A program made the translations under genes and the position numbers. A DNA stretch of 64,000 nt from Verrucomicrobiota bacterium (lineage in GTDB: Bacteria; Verrucomicrobiota; Verrucomicrobiia; Limisphaerales; PALSA-1396): positions 20,627 through 84,626 of the forward strand of contig JACQFP010000062.1 in assembly GCA_016200005.1 (NCBI GenBank). Direction: 5' to 3'. This document shows positions 34,887 to 42,735 of the stretch, piece after piece; position 1 is the stretch's first letter, and each line of letters starts with the position of its first letter. The notes under the pieces are model-generated. The model made no database searches and was not told the DNA's origin. It was given only the letters and a program-made list of their open reading frames with translations.

Positions 34887-35542
34887 ACTACATCATCGGT
34901 TGCGGGGGCGTGGGTTCGGCCATCGTCCCCTCATTCTGCCTGCTCAGGAGTCCTGACGAGATCACCCTGATTGACGGCGACACCATCGAACGGAAAAACC
35001 TCAACCGCCAGATGTTTGACGCCAGCCAGATCGGGATGAACAAGGCACAGGCCTTGGCAGGCAGATTCGGATGCCGCTCCCTCCCGGAGTGGTTCGCGCG
35101 CGGCAACATCCGCCATTTCAGGAATGATTGGCTGATCTGCCTTGTGGACAATCATCGCGCGCGCCTCGAAACGCTCGAGGAGTGTGACGACTACGGCTGC
35201 CAGGCCATCATCGCCGCAAACGAGATGCACTCGGCGGAAGCATACTACTACCGGCGGGTCTGGAAGGGCACACCGCGCGACCCGCGCGTTTACTACCCGG
35301 AGTTGACAACCGACCACAGCGGCGATCCGCGCGCGGCGTCGATTGGTTGCACGGGTGAGGTTCAGGAAAACAACCGGCAATTGGTATCGGCGAACCTGAT
35401 GGCGGCGGCCTTGGCGGAACACCTGTTCGTGTTGTGGCAGATGAAAGCACCACGGCTGGACAAGGAGACGGTCGAGTTGCTGCCCTACAGATTCGCGGCC
35501 AACCTGACCCAACTGGAAACCTACCGGCAGAAAGGAGGATAA
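34883..35542 (+). CDS. E1-like ThiF-family adenylyltransferase
   Basis: This is a 219-aa protein. The Rossmann nucleotide loop is IGCGGVGS (residues 5-12). The acidic and NxxRQ motifs follow as LIDGDTIERKNLNRQ (Asp31, Asp33, Asn41, Arg42, Gln43), and CLVDN supplies Asp89. IGCTGE offers Cys156 as a possible thioester residue, and the following helix (NNRQLVSANLMAAALAEHL) matches the PRTRC ThiF group. It lacks the zinc-binding CxxC pairs of MoeB. It should adenylate the C-terminus of the Ubl and perhaps carry it as a thioester. It is coupled to the upstream gene by overlap; the 205-aa gene begins one base after its stop. Confidence 0.8.
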   Translation: MNYIIGCGGVGSAIVPSFCLLRSPDEITLIDGDTIERKNLNRQMFDASQIGMNKAQALAGRFGCRSLPEWFARGNIRHFRNDWLICLVDNHRARLETLEECDDYGCQAIIAANEMHSAEAYYYRRVWKGTPRDPRVYYPELTTDHSGDPRAASIGCTGEVQENNRQLVSANLMAAALAEHLFVLWQMKAPRLDKETVELLPYRFAANLTQLETYRQKGG

Positions 35543-35543
35543 C

Positions 35544-36161
35544 ATGAGTGAAGTCATGACCGCGCCTCAACCAGTGGAGCGCAAATGTCGGCTCGAGGAA
35601 GTGTTCGATGCGAACTTTATCGGGCTCATCCGGCTCGTGCCAAGAAATCCGTTCGTCCGGGCGTTGATCCTGAAGCTGGCGGGGAAGATGCCCGGGCCGG
35701 AGCGCGAAACGTTCGAACAGATCAAGGAGTGGGTGGAAACGAACTGCGACAAGCGGGTCAGACCTGCGTCCGTCCGAAGGGGCAGAAACAACCCGGATGA
35801 CGGCATCGCGATCAACGTCGAGTTCTCGGAGACGGAATACGGTCGGGCGGATTATTCTGTGCCGCGCTCCGGTAGCGAAGAGTTCCGCATCGACGCCGAG
35901 GACCTGATGGAGATGGTTCAAGCGGCCGTTGACGCGGGCGAGGGTGTTGACGGAATCGTGGAAGTCATCGCCGAGAAAATTGACGGTGACGCGTGGAACC
36001 AGTGCAACCCAGACCTGGATAACTACGGGGACTACGACTACAGCGAACAAGAAGCGACCGATTCTGGAAATTGCGGAACCAGCTACTCCAAAAACGAGAT
36101 TCGCAATGCCGTGCTTGCCTTCGTGCGGGAACGGCATCCGGAACTGGCGGCGGAACTATAA
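35544..36161 (+). CDS. Hypothetical protein, 205 aa
   Basis: The gene lies between the E1-like and JAMM genes, with a GAAAGGAGG Shine-Dalgarno. Residues 30-80 are helical (RALILKLAGKMPGPERETFE), 90-125 beta-rich, and 130-160 helical again (DLMEMVQAAVDAGEGVD). It then passes through a very acidic Tyr/Asp/Asn stretch (about 162-180) to a final helix. It may be a substrate adaptor or structural subunit. No family is recognised. Confidence 0.55.
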   Translation: MSEVMTAPQPVERKCRLEEVFDANFIGLIRLVPRNPFVRALILKLAGKMPGPERETFEQIKEWVETNCDKRVRPASVRRGRNNPDDGIAINVEFSETEYGRADYSVPRSGSEEFRIDAEDLMEMVQAAVDAGEGVDGIVEVIAEKIDGDAWNQCNPDLDNYGDYDYSEQEATDSGNCGTSYSKNEIRNAVLAFVRERHPELAAEL

Positions 36162-36173
36162 CGAAAGGAAAAA

Positions 36174-37124
36174 ATGAAACTCATCAAGATCAACAAACCA
36201 CAAGTCAGTGAAACGAAGGAAGTCCCCGGCCTCTTGAACTGCCGGATCGAGTACGAGGTCAAGACGGCCAAGGGAAGGTTGGAGTATGTCGGGCCGAAGT
36301 TCGCGCCGGAGATGTGGCATCAGGTGCTGTCGTTCTTCCGGTGGACGCACAAGGAGATGCAGAGCGAGAGCCAGGTGCGTCTCTACGTCAACCACAAGCT
36401 GGGACGTTGGGGCGCGTGGGCGTTTCCACAGGTGGCCCGCACAGGGATGAGCGCAAGAGAACTGCCGACGCCCGAGACACCGGAGCAGGCGCAGGAACGG
36501 TTTGCCTCGTGGCAATCCGAGCCGTCGGATGACTGGCTCTACTTCGGCACCGTGCATCACCATTGCTCGGCCAGTGCGTTCCAGTCCTCGACGGACGAGC
36601 AGAACGAATGGAATCAGGACGGGCTGCACCTCACGGTGGGCCGGATGGATGCGGAGCAGCACGACCTGCACGCCCGGCTGTATGTGGACGGCAATTGCTT
36701 CGAGCCGGACCTGAGTCAATTCTGGCCGATTGATCCGGGACTGGCGGCCATGATTCCGCCCGGCATGCTCAACGAACTGGCGCGTTTCCAGATGAGCGCG
36801 AAGGTCACGGTGGACTTTCCCGACGCCTGGAGAACGAACATGGTGGACGTGCAAACAGAACGGCCATCGTGGGATCGCAATCCGCAGTGGGGCTTGGACC
36901 GATCGGAACTGGGGCCGCTCTTATACGCCCGGGTGGATGAAGCGCTGGAGGAAATCCATCGGCGCTGCGCGGCCGATTCGGTCGGAGAGGAAGAGTGGTT
37001 GGCTGAATTGAGCACGCTCGCGGCAAGCGAAATCAGCCAGATCATCATCGAGGCCTGTGTGAAGCACGGCGTCACACCCGATGAACTCCTCGTCGAGATG
37101 GCCCAAGGCCCGTTCGACTACTGA
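36174..37124 (+). CDS. JAMM/JAB-type isopeptidase-like protein
   Basis: This is a 316-aa protein. An exact JAMM metal motif is present: His128-x-His130, seven residues, Ser138-x-x-Asp141 (in GTVHHHCSASAFQSSTD), followed by DGLHLTVGRM, which matches the strand after the metal site in JAB proteins. The preceding WLYFG strand also fits. Upstream glutamates near residues 63-65 are candidates for the general base. JAMM proteins cleave ubiquitin-like modifiers from targets. Its place at the end of the Ubl/E2/E1 cassette makes it the likely deconjugase or Ubl-processing enzyme. The C-terminal 100 residues are unassigned. Confidence 0.65.
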   Translation: MKLIKINKPQVSETKEVPGLLNCRIEYEVKTAKGRLEYVGPKFAPEMWHQVLSFFRWTHKEMQSESQVRLYVNHKLGRWGAWAFPQVARTGMSARELPTPETPEQAQERFASWQSEPSDDWLYFGTVHHHCSASAFQSSTDEQNEWNQDGLHLTVGRMDAEQHDLHARLYVDGNCFEPDLSQFWPIDPGLAAMIPPGMLNELARFQMSAKVTVDFPDAWRTNMVDVQTERPSWDRNPQWGLDRSELGPLLYARVDEALEEIHRRCAADSVGEEEWLAELSTLAASEISQIIIEACVKHGVTPDELLVEMAQGPFDY

Positions 37125-37194
37125 AAACTGAAACCGCCGGATGCAGAACCAATCCCTATGATCTGGTCATCGCCGGCGCACCCCACCCCTCAAG

Positions 37195-37219
37195 CCTGAG
37201 CCGGGTGGTTCAGGTTTTT
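37195..37219 (+). terminator. Intrinsic terminator after the JAMM gene
   Basis: CCTGAGCC (37195-37202) and GGTTCAGG (37207-37214) pair with one G-T and a GGGT loop, followed directly by TTTTT (37215-37219). This is a textbook rho-independent terminator. Confidence 0.85.
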
Positions 37220-37241
37220 CACAAACCAAACAAACCCGAAG

Positions 37242-37273
37242 AAGCCGGAGTCGCCAGTGCGCGGGTCCGGCTT
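37242..37273 (+). promoter_or_regulatory. Second hairpin, in the leader of the ligase gene
   Basis: AAGCCGGA (37242-37249) pairs with TCCGGCTT (37266-37273) around a 16-base loop. It is followed by GTCCATTTC and an A-rich leader to the ATG at 37299, a layout shared with other gene leaders in this element. Confidence 0.55.
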
Positions 37274-37298
37274 GTCCATTTCAACAAAACAAAATAAC

Positions 37299-38372
37299 AT
37301 GAAAGCAAACATGGAAACCCAAGTGCAAGTCACCCTGTATTATCGCGAAGGCAGCAGCGACAAGGTCTATCAATGCGCCATCGAGCCCGCCGGTGATCTG
37401 TTCGTCGTCAACTTCGCCTATGGCCGGCGCGGTTCGACCCTGAACACCGGCACGAAAACCAGTTCGCCGGTTGATCACGCGGAAGCCAGGCGCATCTATG
37501 ACAAACTGGTGAAGGAAAAAAAGGCCAAGGGTTACACCGCAGGCGCGGACGGCACGCCCTATCAACACAGCGAGCGAAAAGCGGCGGGACTCGTGCCTCA
37601 GTTGCTCAATCCGATTGAGGCAGATGAGGTGCCCGGCCTGATTGAAAACGACGACTGGTGTGCGCAGGAGAAGTTCAACGGGAAACGCCTGTTGGTTCGC
37701 AAACAAAATGCGGCCATCGAAGGGATCAACAAGCAAGGCGTCGTCGTCGGACTGCCGGAGCCGTTGTTTCGAGTCATCCAGCAGTATGGCGCGGAGGTGG
37801 TGCTGGACGGCGAAAGCATCGGCGACACATTCCACGTGTTCGACCTGCTGGTGTTGGATGGTGTGGATATCCGGGGCTGGCCCTACCGGGAACGGCTGAC
37901 GGCATTGATGAACTGGTTGGCTCCCATCCAGCAGCGCGCGATCAAACTGGTCGAAACGGCGTTCACCCCGCAACAAAAGTTGCAACGGTTGGAGCAACTG
38001 CGCGTGGGCAAACGGGAAGGCATCGTGTTCAAGCAGGTGAATGCCCCCTACACCAGTGGTCGGCCCAACAGCGGCGGGACGCAGTTGAAGCACAAGTTCT
38101 GCGCCACGTTGTCGGCGGTGGTCGCCAATGTGAACCAGCGACGCAGTGTCGAGTTGCAATTGCTCGGCCACGACGGCTGGCAAACCTGCGGCAACGTGAC
38201 CATCCCGGCCAATCACATCATCCCCAAGGCCGGCGAGGTCGTGGAAGTTCGTTACCTCTACGCGCATCGTGAGAGCGGAGTGCTGTATCAGCCCATTTAT
38301 CTCGGCCCCCGCGGCGACGTGAACGATCACGAGTGCCAGGTCTCGCAACTCAAATTCAAACCGGAAGACTGA
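37299..38372 (+). CDS. WGR domain fused to ATP-dependent DNA ligase-like nucleotidyltransferase
   Basis: The ATG at 37299 is chosen; the product is 357 aa. Residues about 5-80 form a WGR domain (VTLYYREGSSDKVYQ, then FAYGRRGSTLNTGTK), a DNA-binding module known from PARPs. From about 95 on is a ligase-type adenylation domain. Motif I is QEKFNGKR with Lys125 as the AMP acceptor (Asn replaces the usual Asp). Motif III is VVLDGESI plus HVFDLL, motif IV is REGIVFK, and motif V includes LKHKF. An OB-like C-terminus follows from about 270. It should seal nicks for element replication or repair. The K-x-N-G variant is unusual and activity is not assured. Confidence 0.8.
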   Translation: MKANMETQVQVTLYYREGSSDKVYQCAIEPAGDLFVVNFAYGRRGSTLNTGTKTSSPVDHAEARRIYDKLVKEKKAKGYTAGADGTPYQHSERKAAGLVPQLLNPIEADEVPGLIENDDWCAQEKFNGKRLLVRKQNAAIEGINKQGVVVGLPEPLFRVIQQYGAEVVLDGESIGDTFHVFDLLVLDGVDIRGWPYRERLTALMNWLAPIQQRAIKLVETAFTPQQKLQRLEQLRVGKREGIVFKQVNAPYTSGRPNSGGTQLKHKFCATLSAVVANVNQRRSVELQLLGHDGWQTCGNVTIPANHIIPKAGEVVEVRYLYAHRESGVLYQPIYLGPRGDVNDHECQVSQLKFKPED

Positions 38373-38401
38373 AACGAAGACTCACCGAGTTCGGTTCAAC
38401 G

Positions 38402-38435
38402 GGCCGGTCGCATCTCACGATGTGGCCGGCCTTTT
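38402..38435 (+). terminator. Strong terminator after the ligase gene
   Basis: GGCCGGTCGCATC (38402-38414) pairs with GATGTGGCCGGCC (38419-38431) over 13 bp, with two G-T pairs and a TCAC loop. TTTT follows. The rest of the gap to 38611 shows no gene. Confidence 0.85.
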
Positions 38436-38611
38436 GATTTCAAAAGCCATTTCGGGATCGGCAAGCCCGGAAGGCAGCGGAGTCATTCGCTTTCAAAAAA
38501 AGCAATCCCCTGTCAAAATCAGGCCGATGGTCTGATGCCGGCGCCCGCACTGTCACCTGACGCTGCGTCCGTGTTTTCGGGAGGGACATAACCAAGAAAG
38601 GAAAAAACCGT

Positions 38612-39097
38612 ATGGGAGCTGACCTCTACATCGAGAAAATCCGCAAACCCATCCTCGAAAAGTATGAACCGTTGTTCGAGGAAGCCGTGCGGCGGCGGGA
38701 CCGCCTGCCGCGGGATTCGAAGGAAGCAACGGTGGCCCAGGAAGAAGTCGTGAAATATTACGACCTGATGTTAACGGAAGGTTACTTCCGGGACTCCTAC
38801 AACGTGACCTGCCTGCTGAACTGGCTGAGGTTGAGTTGGTGGCAGGATGTCATCCCGCTGTGCACTAAAGAACGCAAACTGCGGGCGGACCAACTCCGGA
38901 AGTTTCGCGAGCTGGTGGCCAGGGCGAAACTCGAACCGATCACGAAGGAGAAGATCGAGGCGCGGGGCGGCACGGTGGACGACCGGGAGAACAGCCTGGA
39001 TGAGTGGCACCTCTACTTCATGGAGAAACACGCGGAGTTGGTGGTGTTTCTCGACCAGGCCATCAAGTTGAACACCCATGTCACCTGTTCACTCTAG
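38612..39097 (+). CDS. Hypothetical protein, 161 aa
   Basis: The start follows a GAAAGGA Shine-Dalgarno. The product is helical and charged (ILEKYEPLFEEAVRRRDRLP, LLNWLRLSWWQDVIPL). Proteins beginning MGADLYI-type and rich in Trp/Tyr are common small cargo of phages and large plasmids. No catalytic motif is seen. It sits 12 bases before the YubB-like gene. Confidence 0.55.
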   Translation: MGADLYIEKIRKPILEKYEPLFEEAVRRRDRLPRDSKEATVAQEEVVKYYDLMLTEGYFRDSYNVTCLLNWLRLSWWQDVIPLCTKERKLRADQLRKFRELVARAKLEPITKEKIEARGGTVDDRENSLDEWHLYFMEKHAELVVFLDQAIKLNTHVTCSL

Positions 39098-39109
39098 GAG
39101 GAGATCAAT

Positions 39110-39544
39110 ATGCCCAACTGGTGCAACAACAAGCTCGCCGTGTATGGCCCCCACGAGGACGTGAAACGGTTCCAGGAACAAGCCGTCGGTCATTCACCGT
39201 GGCATACGGGAGAGAACCCCAACGTCCTCAACTTCCACAGCCTCGTGCCCATTCCCGCCGCAGTCATCGCCGCCGGATACGAAGCAGCGGGCTACGATTG
39301 GGAGCGGAACCACTGGGGCTGCAAATGGGGCGCGTGCCATGCCGAAGTGTTGGACGAATGGGAGGGGCATCTCACCTGCGCGTTCGACACCGCTTGGTCA
39401 CCGCCGCTGGCGTTCCTCGAAAAACTCGGCCCGCAATGGCCCACACTCATCTTCCTGCTCGATTACGAGGAAATGGGCATGGGCTTCAAGGGCCTCTGCA
39501 AAATCAAGGGTGAGGTGGTGGAAGACCACTGCGTCACCCTCTGA
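39110..39544 (+). CDS. YubB/Api92-like (DUF1281-type) protein, 144 aa
   Basis: The N-terminus MPNWCNNKLAVYGPHEDVKR is the hallmark of the YubB/Api92 ferredoxin-like family found on plasmids and phages. Later blocks LNFHSLVPIP, YDWERNHWGCKWGA and CAFDTAWSPPLAFLEKL also match. The biochemical role of the family is not known. A GGAGG Shine-Dalgarno precedes it. Confidence 0.8.
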   Translation: MPNWCNNKLAVYGPHEDVKRFQEQAVGHSPWHTGENPNVLNFHSLVPIPAAVIAAGYEAAGYDWERNHWGCKWGACHAEVLDEWEGHLTCAFDTAWSPPLAFLEKLGPQWPTLIFLLDYEEMGMGFKGLCKIKGEVVEDHCVTL

Positions 39545-39563
39545 AACAAACACACCAACCGAC

Positions 39564-39601
39564 ACGGGCCGGACCGCGATCAGCGTCCGGCTCGTTTCAT
39601 T
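39564..39601 (+). terminator. Terminator-like hairpin after the YubB-like gene
   Basis: ACGGGCCGGAC (39564-39574) pairs with GTCCGGCTCGT (39585-39595) over 11 bp with one G-T, a 10-base loop and a TTCATTT tail. The next gene starts at 39630. Confidence 0.75.
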
Positions 39602-39629
39602 TAACACTCAAACGAATGGACACAACATT

Positions 39630-40151
39630 ATGGGACAATATCTTTACCTCATCAACCTCGACAAAAAGCAGGTCGTTCATCCGCATCAGATCGGCAACGG
39701 TCTGAAGTTGCATGAACAAATCGGCTGGCGTTACTCCACCTCGACCGCACCGGTGATGTTGCTGGCCTCCAGCAGCAAGGACGGCGGGCGCGGCGGCGGG
39801 GATTTTCATGCGAAGCATCCGCTGGTCGGTTCCTGGGCCGGAGACCGCATCGCCTTCGTGGGCGATTACGCCGAACCGGATGACCTTCCCGGCTGCGATG
39901 CCGCGCTTCTCTACGCGCAGTGCAACGCCGCCTGCAATCCCCGGGAAGCCGACCGGCGACCGGCGGGCTGGCAGGAATGGACGAACCTCTCGGCCCAGGT
40001 GCGCGAGATGATGATGGCCGAGTTCCACCTTCGCTACGTCGGCGAGGGCTGGATGGACATCGTGGAGGAGAACCGCAAAAAGGCGGCTCCGAATCTTTGT
40101 CCCGACCTCGTCATTACCTCCGCCGTCGGCGCCAATCCCGGCCTGAACTAA
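39630..40151 (+). CDS. Hypothetical protein, 173 aa
   Basis: The ATG lies 35 bases after a hairpin in an A-rich leader. The N-terminus MGQYLYLINLDKKQVVHPH recalls small mobile-element proteins of unknown function. A Gly-rich loop (GGRGGGDFHAKHP) precedes a segment with WAGDRIAFVGDYAEPDDLP. A helical region (AQVREMMMAEFHLR) closes the fold. No active site is recognised. Confidence 0.6.
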   Translation: MGQYLYLINLDKKQVVHPHQIGNGLKLHEQIGWRYSTSTAPVMLLASSSKDGGRGGGDFHAKHPLVGSWAGDRIAFVGDYAEPDDLPGCDAALLYAQCNAACNPREADRRPAGWQEWTNLSAQVREMMMAEFHLRYVGEGWMDIVEENRKKAAPNLCPDLVITSAVGANPGLN

Positions 40152-40192
40152 GACAGATCAGGTTTCTTCAACACCAAACCACAAAACCGGAG

Positions 40193-40224
40193 AGGCCGGA
40201 TACATCCGTGTGTCCGGCTTTTCC
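40193..40224 (+). terminator. Terminator-like hairpin before the DUF3150-like gene
   Basis: AGGCCGGATA (40193-40202) pairs with TGTCCGGCTT (40211-40220) with two G-T pairs and an 8-base loop. A TTTTCC tail and A-rich leader lead to the ATG at 40247. Confidence 0.75.
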
Positions 40225-40246
40225 ATTTCCAAGAAAGAAAAACATC

Positions 40247-41254
40247 ATGCAAGAAAATCAACTGTTGGACGTGCTCACTCGCGAGGGTGTGCTCATGAAT
40301 GTGTCGGTGCGCTATTGGCGCGCGACGAAGAAACTGAACGCCGAAGACCTCGGACTCGATCCGGACAAAGTGACCGACCGGCTGATCAGTCTCGGCCACA
40401 AGAAACTCCTGCCGAAGGAGGCGCTGGAAGGTTTTGCGCTGGTGGAAAGCCGGGCGCATGCGCTCGTCGAAGCCAGCACCTTCCCGTTCCTCAAGGGACT
40501 GAGCCGGTTCCTGCCGAATCCCAAACTTCCGGAAGTGCTCGACAAAATCAACCGCCTGGCGGGGGAATTTGCCAGGGCCAAGGCCGACTTCCTCGCCCGC
40601 TACGCTGAGATGCGCCAGCAGGCGTCGGCCGAATGGCTGGCCGCCGCGCGACAACTGGTGAGTGACCCCGAGCGTCTGGTGGCCGCCATCGAGGCTTCGT
40701 TCCCGGAGCCGGCCCGGATGGAAAAGTTCTTCGAGTTCTCGACGCAACTGTTCCAAATTCGCGTGCCGGAGGGGCTGGACCTGGCTTTGGTTTCGGCGGG
40801 CGAACAACAGGAAATCATCCGGGTTCGGGAACAGGCGGCGCAGGCGGCCGCCTCGCAAATCCATCGGGAGGTGGAAGCGTTTGTCGCAGATTGCGTGGGC
40901 TCGCTGCGAGCACAGACCGCCCAACTCTGCGAAGAGATGCTGGAGAGCATGCGCTCCGGCAAAACCGGCCTGCACCAAAAGACCCTCAATCGACTCGTCC
41001 GGTTCATCGACGAATTCAAGCAACTGAACTTTGCCGGGGATCGGCAGATGGAAGCGGAACTGGAACGGGTGCGCCAGGAATTCCTGCAACGCACGGCGGC
41101 GGATTATCGCGACAGTGAATCGGCCCGCGCCCGGTTGCAGGCGGGACTGCGGGGACTGGCGGACACCGCGCGCGATCTCGCCCGACAGGACTGTCGTCAG
41201 ATCGTCGAACAGTTCGGCGCCCTGGGCCAACGGAAGTTCCATCTGGCAGCCTGA
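40247..41254 (+). CDS. DUF3150-like helical protein, 335 aa
   Basis: This is an all-helical protein with long coiled-coil stretches (AGEFARAKADFLARYAEM, about 105-122; QIHREVEAFVADCV, about 205-218). The segment LISLGHKKLLPKEALEGFAL resembles DUF3150 proteins, which occur on plasmids and phages close to AAA ATPases and DUF1257/DUF2997 genes. The same neighbours occur here. Its molecular role is unknown; it may be a substrate or scaffold for the AAA protein. Confidence 0.55.
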   Translation: MQENQLLDVLTREGVLMNVSVRYWRATKKLNAEDLGLDPDKVTDRLISLGHKKLLPKEALEGFALVESRAHALVEASTFPFLKGLSRFLPNPKLPEVLDKINRLAGEFARAKADFLARYAEMRQQASAEWLAAARQLVSDPERLVAAIEASFPEPARMEKFFEFSTQLFQIRVPEGLDLALVSAGEQQEIIRVREQAAQAAASQIHREVEAFVADCVGSLRAQTAQLCEEMLESMRSGKTGLHQKTLNRLVRFIDEFKQLNFAGDRQMEAELERVRQEFLQRTAADYRDSESARARLQAGLRGLADTARDLARQDCRQIVEQFGALGQRKFHLAA

Positions 41255-41268
41255 AAGGAGCCTGCATC

Positions 41269-41463
41269 ATGAGTCTTGAAATTAAAGTCAGGCTGATCAG
41301 CAAAAAACACGTACGGCAATTCGCCCTGGATATGGCGCAGAGCCGGGCGCACAAGTTCACCCGGGTGGGCGGCGCCTTCTTCATCCAATGCGAAGCTCAC
41401 CTGAAGGAATTCATCCGTAACTACATTCATCGTCTGCCTTCCAAAGGCAAGACGATCCTGTAA
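41269..41463 (+). CDS. Small basic protein, 64 aa
   Basis: The GAAAGGAG ribosome site is followed 9 bases later by ATG. The sequence is basic (IKVRLISKKHVRQFALDMAQ, FIRNYIHRLPSKGK) with mixed strand and helix, suggesting nucleic-acid binding. No family is recognised. Confidence 0.55.
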   Translation: MSLEIKVRLISKKHVRQFALDMAQSRAHKFTRVGGAFFIQCEAHLKEFIRNYIHRLPSKGKTIL

Positions 41464-41469
41464 TCCACA

Positions 41470-41497
41470 AGCGGCTCAGTTCTCTGGGCCGCTCTTT
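41470..41497 (+). terminator. Terminator-like hairpin before the DUF1257 gene
   Basis: AGCGGCTCAG (41470-41479) pairs with CTGGGCCGCT (41484-41493) with one G-T and a TTCT loop, followed by CTTT and an A/C-rich leader to ATG 41527. Confidence 0.8.
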
Positions 41498-41526
41498 CCA
41501 TCAACCATTAACTCTCAACCAAAACC

Positions 41527-41901
41527 ATGAGTCACTTCACAACCATACAAACACAAATCAAGGACATTGAAGCACTACGCGAAGCGTGCGCGGAGATGGG
41601 TTTCGACCTGCTCCAGAACAGCGAGGCGCGCGGCATCGGGACGCAGCAACGGGGCGAGTATGTCATCCGGCTGAAAGGGTCGTGCGACATTGCGCTCCAA
41701 CGGGAGGCCAACCACACGTACGGCCTGGGCACCGATTGGTGGGGCGGTCACGTCGAGAAGGAGGTCGGCCAGAATTACGGCCGGCTGCTCCAGCTCTACG
41801 CCGTCCACAAAGCCAGCCGGGAAGCCAGGAAACGCGGACTGTCGGTGCAACGGGCGTTGCGCACGGACGGTTCGATCAAACTGACGATCGGAGGCTTATG
41901 A
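41527..41901 (+). CDS. ycf35: DUF1257 / Ycf35-like protein
   Basis: This is a 124-aa protein beginning MSHFTTIQTQIKDIEALREA, the family signature of Ycf35 (DUF1257), a conserved ORF of algal plastids and cyanobacteria. The middle (YVIRLKGSCDIALQ) and the stretch YGRLLQLYAVHKASREARKRG also match. The function is unknown. The gene is coupled by overlap to the DUF2997 gene, as in cyanobacteria and many mobile elements. Confidence 0.8.
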   Translation: MSHFTTIQTQIKDIEALREACAEMGFDLLQNSEARGIGTQQRGEYVIRLKGSCDIALQREANHTYGLGTDWWGGHVEKEVGQNYGRLLQLYAVHKASREARKRGLSVQRALRTDGSIKLTIGGL

Positions 41902-42089
41902 AAATCATCGAAATCCTCATCAACCCACAGGGTCAACTCACGATCAACGCCGCGGGGTTTCAGGGGGCCGACTGCGAACAAGCCACGGCCTTTCTCGAAT
42001 CGGCCCTCGGCCAACCCTCGAACCGGACGCGCAAGCCGGAATGGTTCCGGAAAAACGTCCGGGCGGTCAACCAAAAGGTCGGCACATGA
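41898..42089 (+). CDS. DUF2997 small protein, 63 aa
   Basis: It begins MKIIEILINPQGQLTINAAG and continues with GADCEQATAFLESALG, matching DUF2997, which is nearly always beside DUF1257. It overlaps genes on both sides by four bases. The function is unknown. Confidence 0.75.
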   Translation: MKIIEILINPQGQLTINAAGFQGADCEQATAFLESALGQPSNRTRKPEWFRKNVRAVNQKVGT

Positions 42090-42313
42090 CCACGCTGATG
42101 GTTCAACCCGACGGCCGGGTGCAGGGGCTGTACACCGAGGCGATTGAGCTCGCCGCGATCGGCCGCCTGCGGATCGAACGCGCCACAAGCATCGAGTTCG
42201 ACAACGAGCTGCAAACGTGGTGCGTGTTCAACGGCTACGGCCAGTGTCTGCATTCACATCCTTCCCGGCAGGAATGCCTGCTTTGGGAGGAACAATATTT
42301 CGGGAGGGAATAA
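42086..42313 (+). CDS. Hypothetical 75-aa protein
   Basis: The ATG overlaps the DUF2997 stop. The product has beta character (TTLMVQPDGRVQGLY, then LQTWCVFNGYG) and an aromatic/acidic end (CLLWEEQYFG). No family is recognised. It belongs to the Ycf35-DUF2997 unit by overlap. Confidence 0.55.
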   Translation: MTTLMVQPDGRVQGLYTEAIELAAIGRLRIERATSIEFDNELQTWCVFNGYGQCLHSHPSRQECLLWEEQYFGRE

Positions 42314-42336
42314 CGACCCCTCCGGAAATCCTCACC

Positions 42337-42370
42337 GACCCGCTCTGTTGGTTCAGGGCGGGTCTTTTTT
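42337..42370 (+). terminator. Intrinsic terminator after the Ycf35/DUF2997 unit
   Basis: GACCCGCTCTG (42337-42347) pairs with CAGGGCGGGTC (42354-42364) over 11 bp with a single G-T and a 6-base loop. TTTTTT follows at 42365-42370. Confidence 0.85.
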
Positions 42371-42405
42371 CATTCCACAAAAAACCAAGACCAGAAAGGA
42401 AACAC

Positions 42406-42735
42406 ATGAAATTAATTGAACTGCTGAAAGTCATCACGCCGTTGCCCTGGCGTTTTGCGGAGATGGATAACGATAAAATCGTTCCCACGGTCCGGCTGTT
42501 GGGCCGCAGGAAACACGACCCGGCGAAAGAAATCTGTTTGGGACGCATCGACGCGGTGCGAGACGCGCAGTATGCCTGTCACGCGGCCAACGTGGTCCCG
42601 GATTTGGTGGCGGCGCTCCAGTTGCTTCTGGAAGACCAGCGGCGACCGAAATCGGAGCTTTCGCGGTGCCAGTTTGAATTCTGCGAAGCGGCGCTCGCCC
42701 AGGCCGAAAACCTCAAAGCGAAAGGAGCATCATGA
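42406..42735 (+). CDS. Hypothetical protein, 109 aa
   Basis: It begins MKLIELLKVITPLPWRFAE and continues with DAVRDAQYACHAANVVPDLV, a short soluble protein like several plasmid-borne families of unknown role. The GAAAGGA Shine-Dalgarno is good. Its stop overlaps the Ycf46-like ATPase start by four bases, so it is probably its partner. Confidence 0.55.
   Translation: MKLIELLKVITPLPWRFAEMDNDKIVPTVRLLGRRKHDPAKEICLGRIDAVRDAQYACHAANVVPDLVAALQLLLEDQRRPKSELSRCQFEFCEAALAQAENLKAKGAS

Noticed and set aside
34931..38348. Long minus-strand frames opposite the Ubl cassette and ligase genes
   Set aside because: They are mirror frames of GC-rich coding sequence, rich in Arg, His, Leu and Val, with no motif; the plus-strand genes have motifs, ribosome sites and overlaps.
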